DNA from: Prostheceraeus crozeri
Lineage: Eukaryota; Platyhelminthes; Polycladida; Euryleptidae
DNA length: 64,000 bases
Assembly (NCBI GenBank): GCA_907163375.1
Contig: CAJQUW010007784.1
Coordinates: 558,001-622,000 of the forward strand
Direction of reading: 5' to 3'
Shown here: piece by piece, positions 40,034-53,123 of the stretch
Numbering within the stretch: the first letter of the stretch is position 1
Layout: every line of letters begins with the position of its first letter
Made by a program: the position numbers and the translations under genes
The notes under the pieces: model-generated
The model's input: only the letters and a program-made list of their open reading frames with translations
Databases searched by the model: none
What the model was told of the DNA's origin: nothing

Positions 40034-41900
40034 ATCCCTAGTATGGAACGTATTTTCCTTTTATGGACCACAGGTGGGAAGACCAGAAGAAGAAAAGGAG
40101 ACGTTCTGGAGCGAATTGTAAGACGAAGTGGAGAGCGTGAAGGAATCTGAGGTACTAATTGTTGCTGGAGACTTAAATGGTCATGTCGGTGCATGAGGCA
40201 CGGTTTTCAGGAAATTATTGGACCATATGGATATGGAGCAAAAAATCGAGATGGAGAATGCTGCACTTCTGTCAAAGTAGAGAGCTGAGAGTGCTCAACA
40301 CTATGTTCAAAAGGACGAAGAAAAGAAAATAACATACAAAAGTGGAGAGGCAAAACCCCAAATCGATTACATTCTTTTTCGAAGAGAACAGCAAATAAAT
40401 GTAAAAGACTGTAAGGTCATCCCAGGAGAGGAATGTCTCACACAGCTCAGGTTGCTATACACTGATCTCATGAAAAGCATAAAAAAGAAAAGGATATCGA
40501 CAGGAGAAAGAAAAATCAAAGAATGGAAGTTAAATGACAAGGAAATAGCGACGAAATTCGCAGAGAAAGCTCAACACAAAAACGAAATGAATAATGGAGG
40601 ATGGGAAGAGCTATGGGAAAATGTGCTTGAGGTAGCAGAAGAAATATGTGGGATGACAAGTGGAACTAGAAGGAAGGAAAGAGAAGCTTGGTGGTGGAAT
40701 GAGTCCGCACAGGCACAGATCAAGAGAAAGAAAGCGGTGTTTAAAAGATGGCAGAAGACAAGACTTGCAGATGACTGGTCAGCGTACAAATGAAAAAGAC
40801 AGCGCCATAACAAAGGAAGCCTGAGAATACAGGAATAGGAACCTAGGCAGTGAAGAAAAGCAAAGGGAAATCTTTAAGAATGCAAAACAAATGAAGAAAG
40901 AAAGAAAAGACGTCATTGGTGCAAAATTGATTGAAGACGAGAGAGAAGAGATTCAAGTTGAAGAGGGAGAAATGATCGAAACACAGAGAAGATATTTTGA
41001 GAGGTTATTACATGAAGAAAATGAGCACCTAATTGAAGATGTTGCAAAAGTTGAGGGACTGCTAGAATCAGTCACAGAAGACGAAGTGAAAATGGTCTTT
41101 ATGGAATGAAAAGCAAAAAAGCATCAGGACCGACCGGAAGTATGTTAAAAAAGGCGAAAAGAGAGGATTGACAATATAAAAGAGTCTATCACATTTTTGT
41201 AGACCTGGAGAAGGCGTTCGACAGGGTCTCTCAGAAGACAAGAAATAACCGAAAGACTTGTGACCGTGGTTATGTCGATATAAGAGGAGTCTAAGTCAAG
41301 AGTGAGGACAGTGGTGGGAACATCGAACGAATTCCACATCGGTGTTGGAGTCCTCCAAGGATCAGTCCTGAGTCCGCTGCTATTCATTACAGTAATGGAA
41401 GAAGCCACAAAAGAATCAAAGAAAAATGGCCCGCGGGAACTTTTTTTTGCAGACGACTTGGTGTTAACAGTAGACAGCAAAGGAGAGTTGATCAATATGT
41501 TTAAAAAGTGGCAGGAAGGGATGAAGAGAAGAGGCATGAAAATCAATATGAATCAGAGAAGTGTCATACAATGGACCTAGCTGAGAAGATCAGGCAGAGA
41601 AGACTCCGATGGCACGGTCATGTTGATAGAAAAGAAGAAGGTTGCCTTGTGAAGGAAATGGAAATCATGGAAGTGGATGGAAAGAGACAGAGAGGAAGAC
41701 GTGGAGAAGGTGCGTGGAAGATATGGCAAAGCTGGAAAACAGGGAAGAGCTAGCTCAAACAGGAGTAGTTCGAGAAGAGCCATTGTCGCACGTCCAACCC
41801 CAAGATGATAGGAAAATAAAGACGCTAAACGTTGATGATGATCATCAGCATCGTATTTTCTTAGCAATCTCGAACGCTCTACGAACGGCACATGGGCGGT
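40034..41900 (+). mobile_element. Non-LTR retrotransposon (RTE-like LINE), 5'-truncated and decayed
   Basis: Endonuclease remnant: YGPQVGRPEEEKETFW and VAGDLNGHVG near 40060-40190, then IDYILFRREQQINVK. A connecting part has WEELWENVLEVAEEICG and WWWNESAQAQIK (40.6-40.8 kb). Reverse transcriptase: FVDLEKAFDRV near 41200, LQGSVLSPLLF, and FADDLVLTVDS near 41450. A RWHGHV tail follows and the element ends in a GATGATGATCATCAGC microsatellite near 41840, as in RTE elements. Many frameshifts. It lies in an intron of the zinc-finger gene, on the opposite strand. Confidence 0.8.
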
Positions 41901-42253
41901 ATTGAAAAACACCAGCAAATTTCGTGAAAGTTCTTGATGGTCACCGGTGAGGGTAGAGAAATCAAAATCATCGATATCTCCGCCATAAACTTAAGACATA
42001 CATCATCAGATTGTGTGACGGAGTTTTGAAATTGGATTTTCTCAAATACTGATATCCTGAGATTCGAAATAGCACACGGGATTGTAACCCCTCACAGAAA
42101 TCCGATACTACGAGTACAATGATGAAGAACTAGGACGGACATGCACATTGAAAACAACATCACGTCGTGAACATGCGTTGTCATGACTAAACGACGGCGG
42201 CTTCTAGTTGTTGACCAAGGTTAGGTACATTGTCAGCATACTATACAAGTACG

Positions 42254-43690
42254 CAGTGGCGGCCCGTCCATATGGGCGCCTGGGGCGCAGCCCTCCATTA
42301 AAAATTATTTACATCAAAGAAAATTTACACAGAACATTGCGCTGAAACGCAACTGATCTGATAGACTGAATTGAACTATCAATAGTTCAACCTGTACTGC
42401 TAAACACATTCGAGGCGTGGTTCAGTGACTCATTCAGACGTCACTCTCCCTCTCTTCTACCGGATGGGGCGCACAGTCTGTGCGCCTTGATTCATACATG
42501 TTTTGCTGATCATACATCTGCATACATCGAAGATTTTTAGCAGCTTCGCACGCGTAAACAATGCATGGATGGGGATTTCTCTTTTTCGGGTCTCGCTTTC
42601 GTACATTTTGATTAGGTAACGCCGCGCGTGCGTTAGGAAGTCAGATTCTGGTCAAACTTATGCTATTCTGATGCGTGTATACAAACCTTGGACTGGCGAA
42701 GCACTTTCAATCATAACTGTGTCTCACTGTGTCGACTGAAAATGAATCAGATTGCATATCTTTTAAGAAAGCCGTTTTCTCAACATTCCCTACAAGAAAA
42801 AATTGAAATTAGAAATCTCGGTCCGCCGAGGCCACGACTCAACGGCAGCCAAGCTCACGTTTCAAGCGACAGAGGACGAAACTACAGGAGAAATTTTAAT
42901 ACAGAATGGTATTCGAGATGTGAATGGCTTTGTGGATCAGATGAACTGGAAGCTGTATTTTGTTTTCCTTGTGTGCTATTTGGTGGTGATCATCGCTGGA
43001 CTTTACATGGATACAAGGACTGGAAACACCTATCGTCCAGAATACAGCAACATGAACAGTCTCGCACCCATCTTGCTTCTGCCTATCAACTTGGAACTTT
43101 TGGAGAGAACAACATCGCGCAACTACTGGACGAAAGTTACAAGAATCTCCAAATTGTTCTGACAACTCCCATGTCAACAGCTGAAGCTGAACGGTGTTTT
43201 TCAACCATGAAGCGCATAAAAACATTCTTTCGCAATACCATGACAGATAACCGCATGAATGCTCTTGCTATGCTTGCTATTGACAAAAACCTTGTCCGAA
43301 GCATTCCGAATTTTAACGAACAGGTTATTGACATTTTTCAAACTTTGAAAGAGCGAAGAGTCGACTTCGCTTATAAATCGTGAATAAATGAAAATGATAA
43401 ATGAAGTCGTTTTTACATTTGATGCCGGTTTCTGTTATCAAATCCAAATTTTTTCTTTCTTTACTTAACTTGGAAGTGTTCGAGCGATGATTTTGCTTTT
43501 AAGTAGGCTTCCGAATATAATGTCATTATGAAGGACCACAGTAGTATATTTGCACTGAGGCTTATCATGTCATAAACAGGCATTTACATAGGCGTAAATG
43601 AAATATAGCAGAGACCGCAGTAGATGATGGGCTAAGATGAAGACGTTTGTATTGCGCCCCACATGAGCAGGACTGCACGAGCCGCCACTG
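42254..43690 (+). mobile_element. Internally deleted hAT element with intact ends and target duplication
   Basis: Terminal inverted repeats CAGTGGCGGC(C/T)CGT begin at 42254 and end at 43690. The 8-bp target duplication CAAGTACG is perfect (42246-42253 and 43691-43698). Length 1,437 bp. It carries one uninterrupted shortened transposase gene. Confidence 0.9.
42688..43383 (+). CDS. Shortened hAT transposase: TTF-type zinc finger fused to dimerisation domain
   Basis: 231 residues. The N-terminal 150 have the TTF-type finger pattern (WYSRCEWLCGSDELEAVFCFPCVLF, DWKHLSSRIQQHEQSRTH). The C-terminal 90 are the hAT dimerisation part (PMSTAEAERCFSTMKRIKTF, MTDNRMNALAMLAIDKN). The catalytic RNase-H core is missing; the two parts join in frame near residues 140-160 (TFGENNIAQLLDESYKN). 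The protein could still bind ends and dimerise without cutting, as a repressor would. The unbroken frame and intact ends point to recent insertion. Confidence 0.75.
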   Translation: MDWRSTFNHNCVSLCRLKMNQIAYLLRKPFSQHSLQEKIEIRNLGPPRPRLNGSQAHVSSDRGRNYRRNFNTEWYSRCEWLCGSDELEAVFCFPCVLFGGDHRWTLHGYKDWKHLSSRIQQHEQSRTHLASAYQLGTFGENNIAQLLDESYKNLQIVLTTPMSTAEAERCFSTMKRIKTFFRNTMTDNRMNALAMLAIDKNLVRSIPNFNEQVIDIFQTLKERRVDFAYKS

Positions 43691-44475
43691 CAAGTACGTA
43701 TTCACGATTATCGCTATTTCTCTTAAAGTGTAGATCTTTTTTATTATGTTTTATATCATTTTTTTATTCTTTGCCTTGTGACAAGAATTTGAAACTGGTT
43801 TCAATAATTCGACTCTTCTTAAGATCTAGCAACATTGACACGTGCCTGACCGAGAAGCTCAACATTGTCCATTCTAGTACCACAAACAAAGCAAAACGTC
43901 AGACTTGAGTTATTGATTCTTTTGTTTTTTCGCCTCCTACTGTGCAACCAGTCGTCAACTTGCAATTTCTGAACATGAACAACTCAAGTCATGCTGATTA
44001 GTACGAGTTTCACACGAATCCGGATAGATGTAATAAAAAAAGCCAAGGAAAAAATATCCAGAGAACTTCAACGGATACTGCAATAAAATCCATTGGACAT
44101 CTTCAGATCTGGGACTCCGGTAATGAGGATGCACTTACACTTAAAAGGCGTATGATAAATTAGCTTTCTTTTACACTTGAAATTTGATCAGGCGCATGAT
44201 CCATTCATCTCAATCACCTGGATCGTTCATGCAATAAAAATTAAAGCAAAATGACGAGTGGTTGTAATTTCAAGGACCGAAATGCACAAAAATAAATAAT
44301 GCAAGAAACAGGCTGTTTACGAACATTGAATACCCTTAATCGATAAGCACAAGCGCGTCGACAACCATCAATGTGAATGCGCGACCTGCAGTCTATCACT
44401 ATCTTGTGTCTGTCAAATACCAAGTATCGCTGATGTAGTTTTACGGCGATAGTAATCTAGAACTTATTTTTTTCA

Positions 44476-44748
44476 TTATGTAGCGAGGAGGATAGGCTTT
44501 TGGTGATTAGCTAAGTATCGAACACTCCAAATTCGATGATAGTGCGATGCATTTCGTGCGGCTACGCTGCCATGATCACCCGTAAGCCTATTGGTGGTCA
44601 GCTAAGTATCGGAAACTCAAAATTCGATAATCATAATGCGTGATCATGACAGCGTAGCTGTTCGAAATGCATTGTACTCTTACCGAATTTGGAGTTTCCG
44701 ATACTTAGCTGACCACCAAAAAGGTGCGCTATCCTCCTCTCGACATAA
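44476..44748. mobile_element. Foldback MITE
   Basis: The left arm starts TTATGTAGCGAGGAGGATAG and the right arm ends in its inverse (CTATCCTCCTCTCGACATAA). The arms extend about 120 bases each, through AGCTAAGTATCG and GATGCATTTCG blocks. A partial internal copy of TGGTGGTCAGCTAAGTATCGG lies at 44590-44615. No coding capacity. Confidence 0.75.
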
Positions 44749-45549
44749 CAAAAAAAAGAGAAATAATGGAAGATTTTTTTCACCGTAATCTGCAATTCTT
44801 GTGTCAAATATAAGCGTGTGGCATCACTACTTTTGCACTAGGACAGTAGCACGATCGCTACAATAATATTTGACTTAGGGCAGCAATTTAGTTTTTATTA
44901 TTTTTTAAAAAACTTTTTTATTACACTGTGAAAGAATTTATCTTGGCAAGTTGTAATTTTAATTTGCCACTATTATCATCAAAACTAATTCCGCCCACTA
45001 GGGTGTTATTCTGTTATTATATCAAGCACAGCGCAGTTCTTGTATTTCGTCCCATCATTATTATATGACGAAATGCAAATTTCGTACGATGTCAAAACAT
45101 GTGTATTATATTATATTACATTATATCGTGCATTGTTTTGCTATCTGTATTGATCGCACGGAAACACATTTGAGATTCCGAATTAAACAACACTATTTTC
45201 TTTGGTCCAAATCAGGTAGCATTTCTGAAACATCGAGGAGTTATATCTGTCGTCACTTCACTGATATCATTGCTAAGAATTACATCATTTCATATTTTTC
45301 AGCTGTAGCATGTTGCAGGTACCCGACACATCATGCACACGGAACCTTTAAGGACATATCTGTATTGGTCCTAGTAACCTTGCTATTATTCTTACTGTAT
45401 GTCCATGGTTTTACGGCATAACACTACTGATTCAAGTCGTTTTCCTTCATGAGACCTCCACGGGCAAACAAATTTATATCAATATACCTACAATTTGCAC
45501 AAATGAATATTCAAGATAGATAACTATAAAGAATTGATCAGATCATCAC
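44749..45549. other. Intron sequence without recognisable content
   Basis: AT-rich; no motif-bearing frame. It belongs to the intron between host exons 2 and 3. Confidence 0.4.
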
Positions 45550-45774
45550 CTGAGGCAAAGCTTGCAATTGAAGCTGCGTGCCCGCAGTACTATGAAGGAT
45601 AGTTCCAGAAGGATGAAGTGCTTGGACGGTTAAAGGAGTTGTAAATTGAACTGTTTGACCCTGCTGTCCAGTCCCAGTCACCGCAGTTAGTGGCTGAAGC
45701 TGAACGGTTCTGGCTGCACTCAGAGATGTTTGCGTCGGCGCGAGAGATATCTGCTGAGTTGTTAGTTGCTGAAA
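45550..45774 (-). CDS. Host C2H2 zinc-finger gene, internal Gln-rich exon
   Basis: 225 bases (75 codons) in phase 0 at both ends: acceptor CACATTTTCAG before 45774 and donor GTGATG after 45550 (45549-45544). Encodes a Gln/Thr-rich activation-type region: FQQLTTQQISLAPTQ, TVQLQPLTAVTG and TQLQLQALPQ. It continues the Gln-rich exon at 53124-53686 and precedes the zinc-finger exon. Confidence 0.75.
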
Positions 45775-46477
45775 CTGAAAATGTGAAATATTAACATACA
45801 TATAAAATATTCTTTGGATGTAGGTTTTAGCATTTAGCACACGATTAGCATTCATAGGACAAACAAATAATGAACGCGAAGAGCACTAAGTTCTTAGATT
45901 GTCGCGAAGAAGACCGAAGAGATGAAAAAATCTGAAAATTACAGGAGCCGGAGTTCAGTAGGCAGAGTCCAGCATCCAATCGGAGATAAAGCTAGATCGA
46001 AAGGAGTATTTTTGAACCTGATAAAATCTGCAACCCAGGAAACCCGGAATAATCGTATTTATAATATTGTTTTTTTATATATGACACGTTATGTCAAGAA
46101 ATAAGTAAATAAGGAAGTGTTCGCGAAGAACAATTTTGCCGAGAATCGGTAAAAAACGACTTTATGCGGCAAAACATTTTTGCGAATTCTATCGAACGCA
46201 TAAAGGAGTGCAACCACCAGGACAAGTGCACTGGATCTTTTCGAACCGTCGATCGTTTGAGAAGTTGACTCATCGTAGGTTCCCTGTAGCTTCAATTAAA
46301 AACTTAGCTTTCCGTCAGGATGGCAACTCGCTAATTGAACAAAATTCATCGACTGAATTGAGAATATCCAGGAGCCTCACAACACTTCACACTTCTGTCT
46401 TCTGTTGGCTCTGGCATATCTTTAAGTCGTCTTGAGGGATTTAAGTTATTTGGAATTCTTCAGTAGCCAAGACTCTC

Positions 46478-46560
46478 CATGCAGTTGGTAGGGAATTGGC
46501 CTAGATAGCCAGAGGTCGGTAGGTCAAAACCGCAGACATGCGGTTGCTTACCAATAAATT
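46478..46560 (+). repeat. Possible tRNA-derived SINE remnant
   Basis: TGCAGTTGGTAGGGA resembles a box A and GGTAGGTCAAAACC a degraded box B, about 30 bases apart, like the tRNA-type head of a SINE. No clear tail or target duplication. Confidence 0.35.
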
Positions 46561-48434
46561 GAGCAGCTATATTCCAAAATTTGCCAGCAATGAAAATTTC
46601 ACCCCGTCCTAGTCATTCGTACATCGCACAAGGCAGTGAAGCAGCTGTTCGTGCTCACTGCATTTAGAAGCTTGAGATCAAACAGTTGTGCGGGTGAGCT
46701 ACAGTTCCTGGAAATATCGCGCGACTTTGGACAACGAGGTGACTTAGGACAAAATATAAATCTGAGCATTACACCAAGTAACTACTTTCAAAAGCTTTTT
46801 ATAACAATCGATCGCCATTATTATAATGCGGGACACATGCTACAATTACATGGCACTTGATATTCTGATGAGATTTCACTTTTTAATAAATATTCCAATT
46901 ATGAATCACATTACAAACCAGGAAACTTCCCCCCTCCTCCTAAAGAATGGTACCGCTATTCAACATAACCGCTTTCATAAAATATGGAATATCAGTGTAA
47001 TATGCTTGAGAATCACCTAAATTTTATTTTGAGCTTTTTCACTTGTTGAAATAATGATTAAGAATAAAGTAAAATGCCTGTCAACAGCCAACCGACTGTA
47101 AATGGGCAAAATGGGTGACTTTGGACAGTGGATGTGCCGAAATATATGTGCTTTACAGCGTTTCCAAAGTAAAATCTGAGAACCCGAGCAGGCCAAGTAA
47201 ATCCGCGCAGGTGGACCCTAACCCCCCTTTACATTGCAGTTTTAAGACCATATTTGTGATTTTCTGGATTTCATTTTCTTGCATATTCAAAAATGAATCC
47301 TACATAGTGATGTACAACTTTTACTTTCAATCTTAAGTAGACTTTCGATGGAACCTGATTGGGTCACTATAACTGTTTCTATCAATAGGGTCAACATATT
47401 GTAACCACGGTGACCACTCTTAAAAAAACAAAAAACAGACCTAATGGTATATAAGTAGCATAGTTAGCATTGTCAGTCTACATTTTTGGTATTTCATTGT
47501 AGATTCACGAATTCATGTACCTTAAATTGGAAATTATGACACCAATTTTGTTGTGAAGGAAATCACATGAAGTTTAATTTTCTTGATATTCAAACTGAGC
47601 GCTCCTGAATGACCGGCACATAAGCGTGCGTAAATAAAATAGCTACTCCTCCAAATGACACGCTTAATTGAATATCATCATTTAGACCTAAGGGAGTGTA
47701 AGGCATCAGGAGCAAGTCTACAACTAAAATCCTTGGCCATAAATTCTAACACCAACAACTTACATGATAATAGCCTGAATTAAAAAGACTAGATGATCAT
47801 AAAATATATTAAACTCAGCCATTATCTAAAAAGCACGGGATCTGTAACACCAGAAGAGAATCTCATAAACAATCCGCAATCGATAAAACTCCATAACAAT
47901 CCAATAATCCATCATTTGAATACAGACTTGCGTTTCATGGGAATGATATTTCAGAAAAAATGATGCACTAGACAGCCTGACTACCAAACTGATTGACACA
48001 TTTTCACTCACCTATAGATAAAAACTAGACTCCTACAAAAAAAAAGGAATAAAACAGATTTGCCCTAAAAAAAGACCTAGAAAAGACCAAAACAGACTAG
48101 TCTGTTTAAAAAGACCGAGTGGTCACCCTGATTGTAACTAGTAGTACTAGTAGGTAACTATAAACAAAGCGTAGTGTAGTAGGTACTGTATTTTCAGTAA
48201 TAATCAAAGACTTACAAAACAAAATGAACAGGAAACTATTCCGGTACCAATATCTCTCGAGTCAAGTGGCATGGGAATGTGACTACAACAAAAGATCTTC
48301 ATGATAATTATTGCAAAAAAATTCAAAAGTGGCCTAATGGTCCACGTTTTACTACATTTCACGGTAACTGAGTGTGAAGGACATATGGCTTATCTGAATG
48401 CAGATGTACATATTGACAGAAAAATAAATCTTTT
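46561..48434. other. Intron sequence without recognisable content
   Basis: No supported gene or repeat. Polyadenine stretches and short frames only. Confidence 0.4.
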
Positions 48435-50315
48435 TTAAGAAAAATTGTATTTATCCATTGAATTTGTAACAACTTGAATTGAGGATGACGAGAAAATAGT
48501 CAGAAAATGACGCCTCGTATCCATCAGTGGTTCGGTCGAAGGTAAAGTTCTCTTCAACTTTCTTTTGGACTCATCTTTTTTCGATGACACGGGAGCTGCA
48601 TCTGTTATCGACTGTGCTTCTAGCATAAGCCTCTTGGCTGCCTCCATGTATTCCATGGCCGTTTTCCGCTTACTCTCGGCGAGTTTCTCTGCGGATTCCT
48701 TTTCTTGCTTGACTCTTTCTCTTTCCATCTCTTTCTCCCTGGCTTTCAGATCTTCCTCTTTCTTTTTTTTTCTGCTTCAATGCGCTCCTTTTCCTTTTGC
48801 TTCAGATACTGCATGTAGGAATTCGATGCCTCATAGCAACGATCGAGCAACTTGCGTCCAATTGAGAACGTTACACTCTTGTATCCGCGATTTCGCATAA
48901 ATAATTTCACTGTCAGAATACCGTTAAAGTTGGGATCCTGCAATCTGTTGCGGTCTGTGGTCAAAATGCGATTCATCGAGCTAAACAATCTTTCAGTGTC
49001 AACGTTGCCATGAGGTAGAATAATGCAACTTTTGGCCAGTGCACTCAAACTGTGGTAGGCATCCTTCGAGGCTATCTGTTTCCAAAATTTGGGCAGGTCG
49101 ACTTCCTCTGTGTCAATTTGCGCATCGCTACGAAACTTGCGCCATTCAAGAAGTGCGTCGGCGTCGCAATCGAAATTCAACTGGGATTTGACGTGAATGA
49201 AATCTTCTTCCGCAACATTTTCCCTCTGCTTCGAATCCAAGAATTTGCAAGCCCTCAGAAGACGTTTACCAATAGGCAAGTAATGGATCAAAGATCGAAG
49301 GAGCTGGCCATAGAACAGACGAGCTCGTTGAAAAAATAATGCACGTTGTGCTGCCGTAAGATGGTCGTTACGAAGAGCTTCTCTAGCTTTCCCGCCAATC
49401 AGCAAATTGTCATCCGATAATTGTTCAACATTGTTCAACAATTCATCTTCATTCATCACCTTGTCAACATATTCTTGTCGAATAAAGGAACAACAGACGT
49501 CCGAAATGATCGATATCATACGATCGTAGATCAAATGTATCACAGGAGCTGACGTTTGAAAGAAGATCTCAAAGTCTTTAACGTTTTCAGGGCGAACAGC
49601 ACAAAATTCATATAAAGGGGAGAAACGGCGAATCTAGGAATTTCCGTACTCTCTTAACCCGTTCCTTTTTCTGCTCCGAAGCTGGCAACGATGAGAAGAA
49701 TTCAGATAAAGCGGGAAGCAATTCCAGAAACCGCTGAACCACTTCATAAATTTGAAGCCATCTAGTCTCCACTCTACGCAGAAATTTCAAAGGTTCCAAG
49801 TCCATCATTTTCTGAATTTTTATGAAAGGATTGGCGGCTTTGGCATACCGTAGATAGAAAAATGTATCATCAATAGCTTCTTCAAGCTCCTCGCCCAGTG
49901 ATGACATCGCTTTCTCGACCGTGTTGTGGACATGGTGCATTGAGCAACCCCCAACGTCGAGCAAGTTAGGATTGTCTTTCTTCAAGATGGATATGACGCC
50001 ACCTTTCTGGCCACGCATGACGTTAGCACTATCCGACATGACAGCGATACAATTTAGCAACGGTATATTTCTTGATACTAGCTCTTCTTTGATAATATCC
50101 GCCATCGTTTGAGCAGATGCCTCTCCTAGGGAGTGAATGGCAAGAAAGTCGGTATAAACTTTTGAAGTGTCGGAGTCGAAATGGCGAATTAATATGGCTA
50201 GCCACTTTCGGGAATAATCTATCGAGCCTTCGTCCATTAGAATACAGTATCGGTCAGTAAAATTGGGGTTCAGAATATCTTCGTCAATGTGCTTCGCAAT
50301 GTCAAATGAAGTCAA
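48435..50315 (-). pseudogene. hAT transposase, decayed, most of the catalytic region and C-terminus
   Basis: Three overlapping pieces in different frames. 50315-49608: CILMDEGSIDYSRKW, AVMSDSANVMRGQKGG (catalytic-Asp-type strand), CSMHHVHN and RRVETRWLQIYEVV. 49543-48746: ALAKSCIILPHGNVDTERLFSSMNRILTTDRNRL, the hAT dimerisation domain. 48728-48435: a charged coiled tail (KQEKESAEKLAESKRK). At least two frameshifts. The N-terminal BED-finger region further right is not readable. It lies in a host intron. Confidence 0.8.
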
Positions 50316-53123
50316 ATACGAAGCCTTCTGCGTTTTACTTTCATTGCTTGCAAAACCTTACATTCATCACACATACTTCGCAACGTTTCGCATACATCAT
50401 CAGCTATCAAGAAAGGCAAATCATGGAACACGCTAAAGAGGCACCAACGGATCTCCGCAGCGAGTACGTTGTCGGAATTATCATCAGCGATTGACTTCTT
50501 AGATTTCTTAGAAACAAAAAATCCAATTTCTTCATCCCCTTCAACGCTACCATACCACGTTTGTGATCAACAGTAGCTACATGGGCTTTAAGTCGAGGGC
50601 GCACGTCATCACAAGGCAGACGAAGTGGCGCCCGCGATTATTCGCTGAGACCTTCCATACACAGCAATCACAAAGTGCGATGAACCGATGGGAAATGTAT
50701 TTACCTAATATACGCACGTATATCGTTCTCTCTTTTGGTTTGACATCAGTTTTACCACTGCAACCTGATGAAGCGGACCTGATAAGTCCACGAAAATTTG
50801 TACATTTCTTTTATTTTATCTAACAAAAAATGTGCTCAATCAAATGTACTACAGAAGCTGTACATTAGGTGAACAATGTCTAATTTAAAATGATTTCTGT
50901 GAAAAACACCACACTAAGATTCAAAACGTAATTAAAACTGAAAAAAGATTGTGACATCAAAATTCCGCGCAGCTTCTCAATTTTCCGCGCTTCCGCGCAG
51001 AAATCGGCAAAACCGCGCAGCTGCGCGCTCACTTTTGGAAACGCTGGCTTCATTATGTCAACTAAAACCATATAGCGTCAATTTTCTTTCGAAAAGATAT
51101 CGGACAATGACTAAAAATGCTGTTGAAGACATTTCTTTTATTCTCCACGTCATGGGTTCTACGTCAGTTTCCAAAGACACAACATGCTACGAAGCCGTTT
51201 ATAGCAACACAATGCTCTTCACGGATTTTTTTCCAATTAGGGCTTCCAATCGTTCAAGAATTGCGTAGACCTAAATCGTTTTTTTCGAGATTTTAAGCCA
51301 CCCCCTCATCCATAATTGGTCCCGTAATCGCCGTTAAAAACCCCCTAAACGACACCAATTACGCAATCTTCTATCCAACACCATTAAATAATAACCGAGA
51401 ATGAAACGGAGACCAGCGAGAAATGGATCGATTTGGGCTAAGCCAGAGAATGATCAAAATACACAAAGTTTGAAAAACTCAACTGCTTATTTCAATAACA
51501 AAGGCTTTTAATTATTTATACACAGGATTCAGAGAGTGCCCCTAGTGAAGCATGCCCCTAGTGAAACCCCTAACCACTTTCAGAGTCCGCGTGGGCTGCA
51601 GGACATGTTGCATCAAACATAATGTGAAATTAGAAATATGCTCTTGTTGACAAATTCATTAGCTCTTAAGATTCTTAAACGTGCACTTCGGATGATTTTT
51701 AACATGATCTCAAATGCGTTGAAAGAGAAGTCATTCGATGTGACGCTCGACAGTGAAAGTTGTTTCGAAAGTCGCTGTAGCTGAATGAAAATACGTGATT
51801 ACGTCATTGGTGATCTGTGTGTGAGGACAATAGAATGTGATCGGGATGGAAGCCTGTAAACAAGCGTCAGAGACGCACAGAATAATGAATCGCATTTTTA
51901 TAAAACGCAGTGACTGACGACCATCAAAATGCAAGCGCATCATTTCAAATAGCAGCATTTTCATGATTTTAAGTTTGCTGCAAGAATGGCGCAGTGTTGT
52001 GTCTTCGGATGAATCAACCATACCTATACTGGGCGCAAAAATATTTGCTTCTATACAGATTCCCAACAAAAGCTTCCTTGTTTGTTACATGGTGTCGAAG
52101 CATATGATGGAAAGATACTCCTGATGAGCATAGACTTGCAACTTCTGCCCGCTTCGCCGAAGTTGACAAGTAAATGAATCTGCGACATGCTATGTTATCT
52201 GACCAATTTTGAAAAAATCAGTCTCTTTCGCTTGCGACCTAACGCGATCCCTTGTCTCAAAATGATTTCAATGATAATGACTTTTTCTCAAAATGATTCT
52301 GTCTCTAAGTGATCTAAATTCAATCATTTCAACTTAGAATAATATACACGAATTTATTTAGAAATTCCGCAAATTACCATTACTTTTTATTAGAAATGTT
52401 ACAAGAGCCATTACGATTCATGTTATCTTCATTTCAGACAAAATATTACCAATGCTTACAACCGGCAAGCAATAGATGTACATTCATTGTTTACTAAAAC
52501 ATTAAATGAATAAAACATGACTCTGGAAATTGTCAGAGGAATTTGATAGCATTTCTCCCCGAGTAAGGAGAACCTTGCATAAAAAGAAATACGCTAATTG
52601 TAAAAAGCAATCTGCTAAGTCATGGTTAATTGTTATGTATGCACTTAAATTTCTTTCTCGAAAAACATCCCTAATACGAGAAAACACTCGATCACTTTCC
52701 GTAACTTCCTATTGACGATTTTTGAAACCACCGGTTCATCGAACTCATAGCGGTCGTAGAAAGGTTACTGTTAGCTTACTCTCATTGGGAAGATCACCAA
52801 TTACGTGATCAGCAACTTTTGCATCACTTTTACTCTTTGACAATTCGGTTTGGGCAACTTTGAGTGGACTGATTCAAGCAGTTAGAGATAGACATTCGAT
52901 TATATACAATAACATTGAAACCGAAAAAAATCTACCGGTTCATCCTTACGACGGAAATGAATTCTAACGATAAGTAGCAAAAACAGCATCACACAATTAA
53001 ATGTATGCTGTATATTCTGACGGATTAGAGATTGACGGAAACTTTTGGTCAACTGAAGGAAACATATGGACATAAAATCTCGATTGCATGCTCTGGTCAA
53101 CTGTGATGCCAACCAATACTTAC
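50316..53123. other. Intron sequence, possible decayed 5' part of the hAT element
   Basis: 50.4-51.07 kb has short frames (SAQLRGFADFCAEARKIEKL) that might be the degraded N-terminal part of the hAT transposase; a GCGCGC-rich patch is at 50.97-51.03 kb. The rest shows nothing recognisable. Confidence 0.35.
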
